Assembly: GCA_955652025.1 (NCBI GenBank)
Contig: CATPAO010000208.1
Span: forward strand, 1 to 8,811
Source of the DNA: Casimicrobiaceae bacterium
GTDB taxonomy: Bacteria; Pseudomonadota; Gammaproteobacteria; Burkholderiales; Casimicrobiaceae
Length of the DNA stretch: 8,811 nt
Direction of reading: 5' to 3'
The notes under the pieces were generated by a model. The model did not search any database and was not told the origin of the DNA. It saw nothing but the letters and a program-made list of their open reading frames with translations. A program made the translations under genes and the position numbers. Within the stretch, counting starts at the first letter, position 1. Every line of letters begins with the position of its first letter. This document shows, piece by piece, positions 6,110-8,811 of this stretch.

Positions 6110-7498
6110 ATGTCGAACGAAGCAAGCTCAACTGATAACGCGCAGCCTGCATTGGAGCGTCGGCTCGCGACAATCCTCTCCGCCGACGTTGCCGGCTACA
6201 GTCGGATGATGGGGGAAAACGAGGAGGCCACGGTGCAGGCTTTCCGCGGCCATCGCGCGGTGTTCGACGCCCTGCTCAAGCAGCACCATGGTCGCATTTT
6301 CAATACCGCGGGCGATGCGATCCTGGCCGAGTTTCCGAGCGCGGTTGAAGCGGTTCGTTGCGCAACGGAAATCCAATCGGCGCTGCAGACCCGTAACGAG
6401 CATCTGTCGCCGGGTCAGAAGATGCTCTTCCGTATGGGCATCAACGTCGGCGATGTCGTCGTGCAGGAGGGCGACCTGTTGGGCGACGGTGTCAATGTCG
6501 CAGCGCGCATTCAGACGGTCGCGCAGCCCGGCGGGATCTGTATCTCAGGCAGCGTATACGACCAGATCCAGAACAAGCTGTCGCTGCAATTCCGCCCGAT
6601 GGGTAACCAGAACTTCAAGAATATCGGCCAGCCGATCCGGACCTTCACAATCACGCACGGCGAAACTGGGACACTGCCGGGCGCGTCACACGGCCGCAAC
6701 CTAAGAACGGCCGCGGTCATTGCTGGTGCGTTTATCGCCGCTGCGTTGGCCGCCACCGGGTACGGACTCTATCGCGAGTACGAGTCAAAGCGCCTCGAAC
6801 AAGCCGCGCTAGGTGCCCAGCTCGCATCGGAGAAACAGGCAGCCGAAGAAGCGCGTCGTGCGGCGGAGGAACACAGTCGGCGCGCGGCCGAGGCCGAAAA
6901 CAGGGCTGACCGTGAACGCCTGGTCGCAGAAGGCGCGAAGCGCGAAGCTGCGCTGCAGGCGCAGCTACAATCGGCCGAAGACGCGCGACGTCGCGCCGAG
7001 GCGGAACGCAAGCGTCTCGACGACGAGAGACAGCGTGGGGCAGAAGAAAAGCGTCCCGCACAGCCCGGGGTCCAGGAGGCCAGGAAGCAACGTGACGCGG
7101 AACTCGTCGCATCGGCCGCGGGTCCGCGTGTTGGCGCCGAGCCCTCGAGAACAGGTTCGGCCGGTGCCTCCAAACAGGTCGACGGGATCTACGACGGAAA
7201 ACTGTGCAATTTCCCCGCCAACCCCAGCAAGAGAATCTGCTGGTCCGTTCCTCTCACGGTCCGCAACGGCGTCGCCGACGGCACCTGGATCTACCGGATG
7301 ATCGGCAAGCCGGCGTATGCCCATGTCACAATATCGCAGGGAGGTGCGGCAAAGCTCACGCTCGACGGATGGAATGTGAAGGAAGTCACGCCGCTGACCG
7401 GAGCGATGAGTGGGCGCCTTGTCGACAATCGCATCGACGTCGACGGCCATTGGTCGAACAACGTCCGAGTCGACGGCCATTGGACACGCACGCATTAA
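6110..7498 (+). CDS. class III nucleotide cyclase with TM, coiled coil and C-terminal domain
   Basis: A 462-residue protein starting at ATG 6110 (an in-frame ATG at 6050 adds 20 poorly conserved, Ser-rich residues). Residues about 17-183 are a class III cyclase domain that would make cAMP or cGMP from ATP or GTP. Metal ligands are Asp26 (LSADVAGYS) and Asp69 (NTAGDAILAEF). The GDGVNVAAR segment supplies Asp126, Asn129 and Arg133 for base and transition-state contacts. The lysine often found four residues before the second metal Asp is Asn65 here, as in many rhizobial-type homologues, so nucleotide choice is uncertain. A single membrane helix follows (about 199-221), then a 100-residue Ala/Glu/Arg coiled coil (about 223-328). 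Last is a C-terminal domain (about 356-462), beta-rich, with Cys366 and Cys377. With the catalytic part cytoplasmic, the coiled coil and C-terminal domain would lie in the periplasm. Homologues more often carry TPR repeats after the cyclase. No ribosome site stands out. Confidence 0.88.
   Translation: MSNEASSTDNAQPALERRLATILSADVAGYSRMMGENEEATVQAFRGHRAVFDALLKQHHGRIFNTAGDAILAEFPSAVEAVRCATEIQSALQTRNEHLSPGQKMLFRMGINVGDVVVQEGDLLGDGVNVAARIQTVAQPGGICISGSVYDQIQNKLSLQFRPMGNQNFKNIGQPIRTFTITHGETGTLPGASHGRNLRTAAVIAGAFIAAALAATGYGLYREYESKRLEQAALGAQLASEKQAAEEARRAAEEHSRRAAEAENRADRERLVAEGAKREAALQAQLQSAEDARRRAEAERKRLDDERQRGAEEKRPAQPGVQEARKQRDAELVASAAGPRVGAEPSRTGSAGASKQVDGIYDGKLCNFPANPSKRICWSVPLTVRNGVADGTWIYRMIGKPAYAHVTISQGGAAKLTLDGWNVKEVTPLTGAMSGRLVDNRIDVDGHWSNNVRVDGHWTRTH
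7439..7483 (+). repeat. 15-bp direct repeat inside the cyclase C-terminus
   Basis: GTCGACGGCCATTGG occurs at 7439-7453 and again at 7469-7483, exactly 30 bp apart, so both copies are in the same frame and encode VDGHW twice near the end of the protein. Identical codons at every position suggest a recent duplication rather than selection for the peptide. Confidence 0.8.
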
Positions 7499-7583
7499 TG
7501 CTCATCTGCCGCGCCGAGCTGCCGCGTGAGACGGCACGCTCGTCGATTGACCGTCGAGCGACGTTCATTCCGAAGCGCTGACG

Positions 7584-8811
7584 ATGCGTCACAGACTAAC
7601 GCGAGTCTGCACACGATGCATGTTCGTGGTTGTACTTGCGGCGACCTCCGCGACGCCGGCCGCTCCGAGCCGGGGAGCCTGCGAGGAAATCGCGGCCGCT
7701 TGCCGGAGCGCGGGCTTCGTTCAAGGCGGTGCCAGCGGAGGAAACGGATTATTGGTCGATTGCGTCAGGCCCATTGTCAGGGGGACAGCACAACCCCGAA
7801 AGGCCAGTAAGCCGCTGCCGCAGGTCGATCCGCAACTCGTCGCCACTTGTAAAGCGGACGATCCGGTATCGGGGCGAAGGAAAGAACCCCAGGCCACCAA
7901 TGCTGCGGAGCACGCGGTGCCACCTGCGGCGCCTCTGCAGACCTCGCCGCTGCGCGCACCCTCCGTCGCGACGGGACGTCCGAACATCGTCTTCGTGCTT
8001 ACCGACGATCTTTCATGGAACCTGGTGCCGTTCATGCCGCACGTTCTCAAGATGCAGAAGGACGGCGTCACATTTACAAATTACTTCGTTACCGACTCCT
8101 TGTGCTGCCCTTCACGTTCGTCGATATTCACTGGACGCTATCCTCACGATACCGGCATTTATCGCAACACCGGTAATGACGGAGGCTTTGTCGCGTTTCG
8201 TAATCGCGGCCACGAGCAATCGACCTTCGCAACCTCACTCTCGGCAGCGGGATATCGCACGGCGATGCTTGGCAAGTACCTGAACGGCTACTTGCCGGCG
8301 AAGCATCCTTCGGCGCCGGGGTGGACCACGTGGGCTGTGGCGGGCAACGGTTATCCCGAGTTCAACTACAACCTAAATGAGGACGGCAGGATCGTGCGCT
8401 ATGGCGAAAAGCCGGCGGATTATTTGACCGATGTCCTGTCTGGTCTGGCTGTACGCTTCATCAAGGGGGCGCCTGGCGCGCCTTTCCTGATCGAGATAGC
8501 GACCTTCGCCCCGCATGCACCGTATACCCCTGCGCCGCGCGACACCAACGCGCTGCTCGGCCTGCGCGCCCCGCGCTCGCCGGCGTTTGACGCGGCACCG
8601 GACGCGAACGCGGCCAAATGGCTACTCGCGCATCCGTCCCTTTCCAGCGCGGACATCGCCAACATCGACCGGGACTTTCGCAAGCGCGCGCAGTCGGTGC
8701 TTGCCGTCGACAGGATGATTGGGGAGTTGCAAGCCGCCGTGGCGGCGATCGGCGAAACGAGCAATACGTATTTCATATTTAGCTCGGACAACGGATATCA
8801 CATGGGGGAAC
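7584..8811 (+). CDS. secreted type I sulfatase, 5' part, with Cys-rich N-terminal module
   Basis: The frame is open from ATG 7584 to the window end: 409 codons without a stop. Residues 1-27 look like a signal peptide (RLTR, then MFVVVLAATSATPAA). Residues 33-89 form a separate Cys-rich module: CEEIAAACRSAGF, then GGNGLLVDCVRPI, then PQVDPQLVATC. A Pro/Ala linker leads to the sulfatase domain from about residue 132 (RPNIVFVLTDD). Calcium ligands are Asp141 and Asp142. The formylglycine site is C174-C-P-S-R178 (CxPSR), so Cys174 must be oxidised by a formylglycine-generating enzyme, not seen here. Further family marks are GRYPHDTGIY, GKYLNGY, His311 in APHAPYTP, and Asp402-Asn403 in SSDNG. Substrate is unknown: heparan-like, choline or aryl sulfates are all possible. 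The C-terminal 80-150 residues are missing. It begins 85 bases after the cyclase stop, same strand, and may be cotranscribed. The ribosome site is weak (GAAG). Confidence 0.9.
   Translation, partial: MRHRLTRVCTRCMFVVVLAATSATPAAPSRGACEEIAAACRSAGFVQGGASGGNGLLVDCVRPIVRGTAQPRKASKPLPQVDPQLVATCKADDPVSGRRKEPQATNAAEHAVPPAAPLQTSPLRAPSVATGRPNIVFVLTDDLSWNLVPFMPHVLKMQKDGVTFTNYFVTDSLCCPSRSSIFTGRYPHDTGIYRNTGNDGGFVAFRNRGHEQSTFATSLSAAGYRTAMLGKYLNGYLPAKHPSAPGWTTWAVAGNGYPEFNYNLNEDGRIVRYGEKPADYLTDVLSGLAVRFIKGAPGAPFLIEIATFAPHAPYTPAPRDTNALLGLRAPRSPAFDAAPDANAAKWLLAHPSLSSADIANIDRDFRKRAQSVLAVDRMIGELQAAVAAIGETSNTYFIFSSDNGYHMGE

Noticed and set aside
5640..6173. Upstream part of a 216-residue open frame on the - strand
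   Set aside because: It lies antisense to the amidase remnant and the cyclase start and has low-complexity composition; only its last 38 codons look protein-like and are listed separately.
7537..7560. Inverted repeat CGCTCG...CGAGCG after the cyclase as a terminator
   Set aside because: A 6-bp stem with a 12-base loop and no T tract; too weak to call, and the sulfatase follows on the same strand within 85 bases of the cyclase stop.
7630..8283. 217-residue open frame on the + strand
   Set aside because: It is the +1 shadow of the sulfatase; the true frame runs from 7584 without a stop and contains LTDD, CCPSR and SDNG.

Overview
The window looks like an accessory region of a GC-rich proteobacterial chromosome. 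The domain set (DoxX, GFA, tannase-family esterase, class III cyclase, secreted sulfatase) is typical of soil or freshwater alpha-, beta- or gammaproteobacteria. The sequence alone does not settle the genus. No rRNA, tRNA, CRISPR array, transposase or integrase gene is visible.

Layout. (1) Positions 1-275 hold the 3' end of a DoxX-family membrane protein on the + strand, followed by about 370 bp without a convincing gene. (2) Positions 648-2116 carry three small genes, all on the - strand: a secreted NTF2/SnoaL-like protein, a YjbR/MmcQ-family protein and a GFA-family zinc protein. The two gaps between them each hold a structured inverted repeat resembling an integron attC site. The sites have paired inner boxes and an unpaired extra base in the L'' arm, but their R' boxes are imperfect. 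The best reading is a short integrase-less stretch of gene cassettes, probably old or decayed. (3) Positions 2117-2780 are non-coding, with a near-perfect 22-bp tandem repeat containing a small dyad and a stranded ideal Shine-Dalgarno sequence. (4) Positions 2781-4493 encode a secreted tannase/feruloyl-esterase family hydrolase with its full catalytic set. (5) Convergent to it, 4727-5536 encodes a protein with an EXORDIUM-like N-terminal motif and a metallopeptidase-like SHELCEAITDP motif. A possible 38-residue Cys/His microprotein overlaps its start. (6) Positions 5903-6049 look like the broken N-terminus of a secreted amidase. (7) Positions 6110-7498 encode a class III nucleotide cyclase fused to a membrane helix, a long Ala/Glu/Arg coiled coil and a C-terminal beta-rich domain. 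(8) From 7584 to the window end runs a secreted type I sulfatase with a formylglycine CCPSR site and a Cys-rich N-terminal module. It is cut by the window edge.

The genes do not form one pathway. The esterase and sulfatase are both predicted secreted hydrolases that could release phenolic or sulfated substrates, and the cyclase could signal envelope state, but no shared operon or regulator is visible. The most unusual items are the attC-like sites around the small genes and the cyclase architecture.
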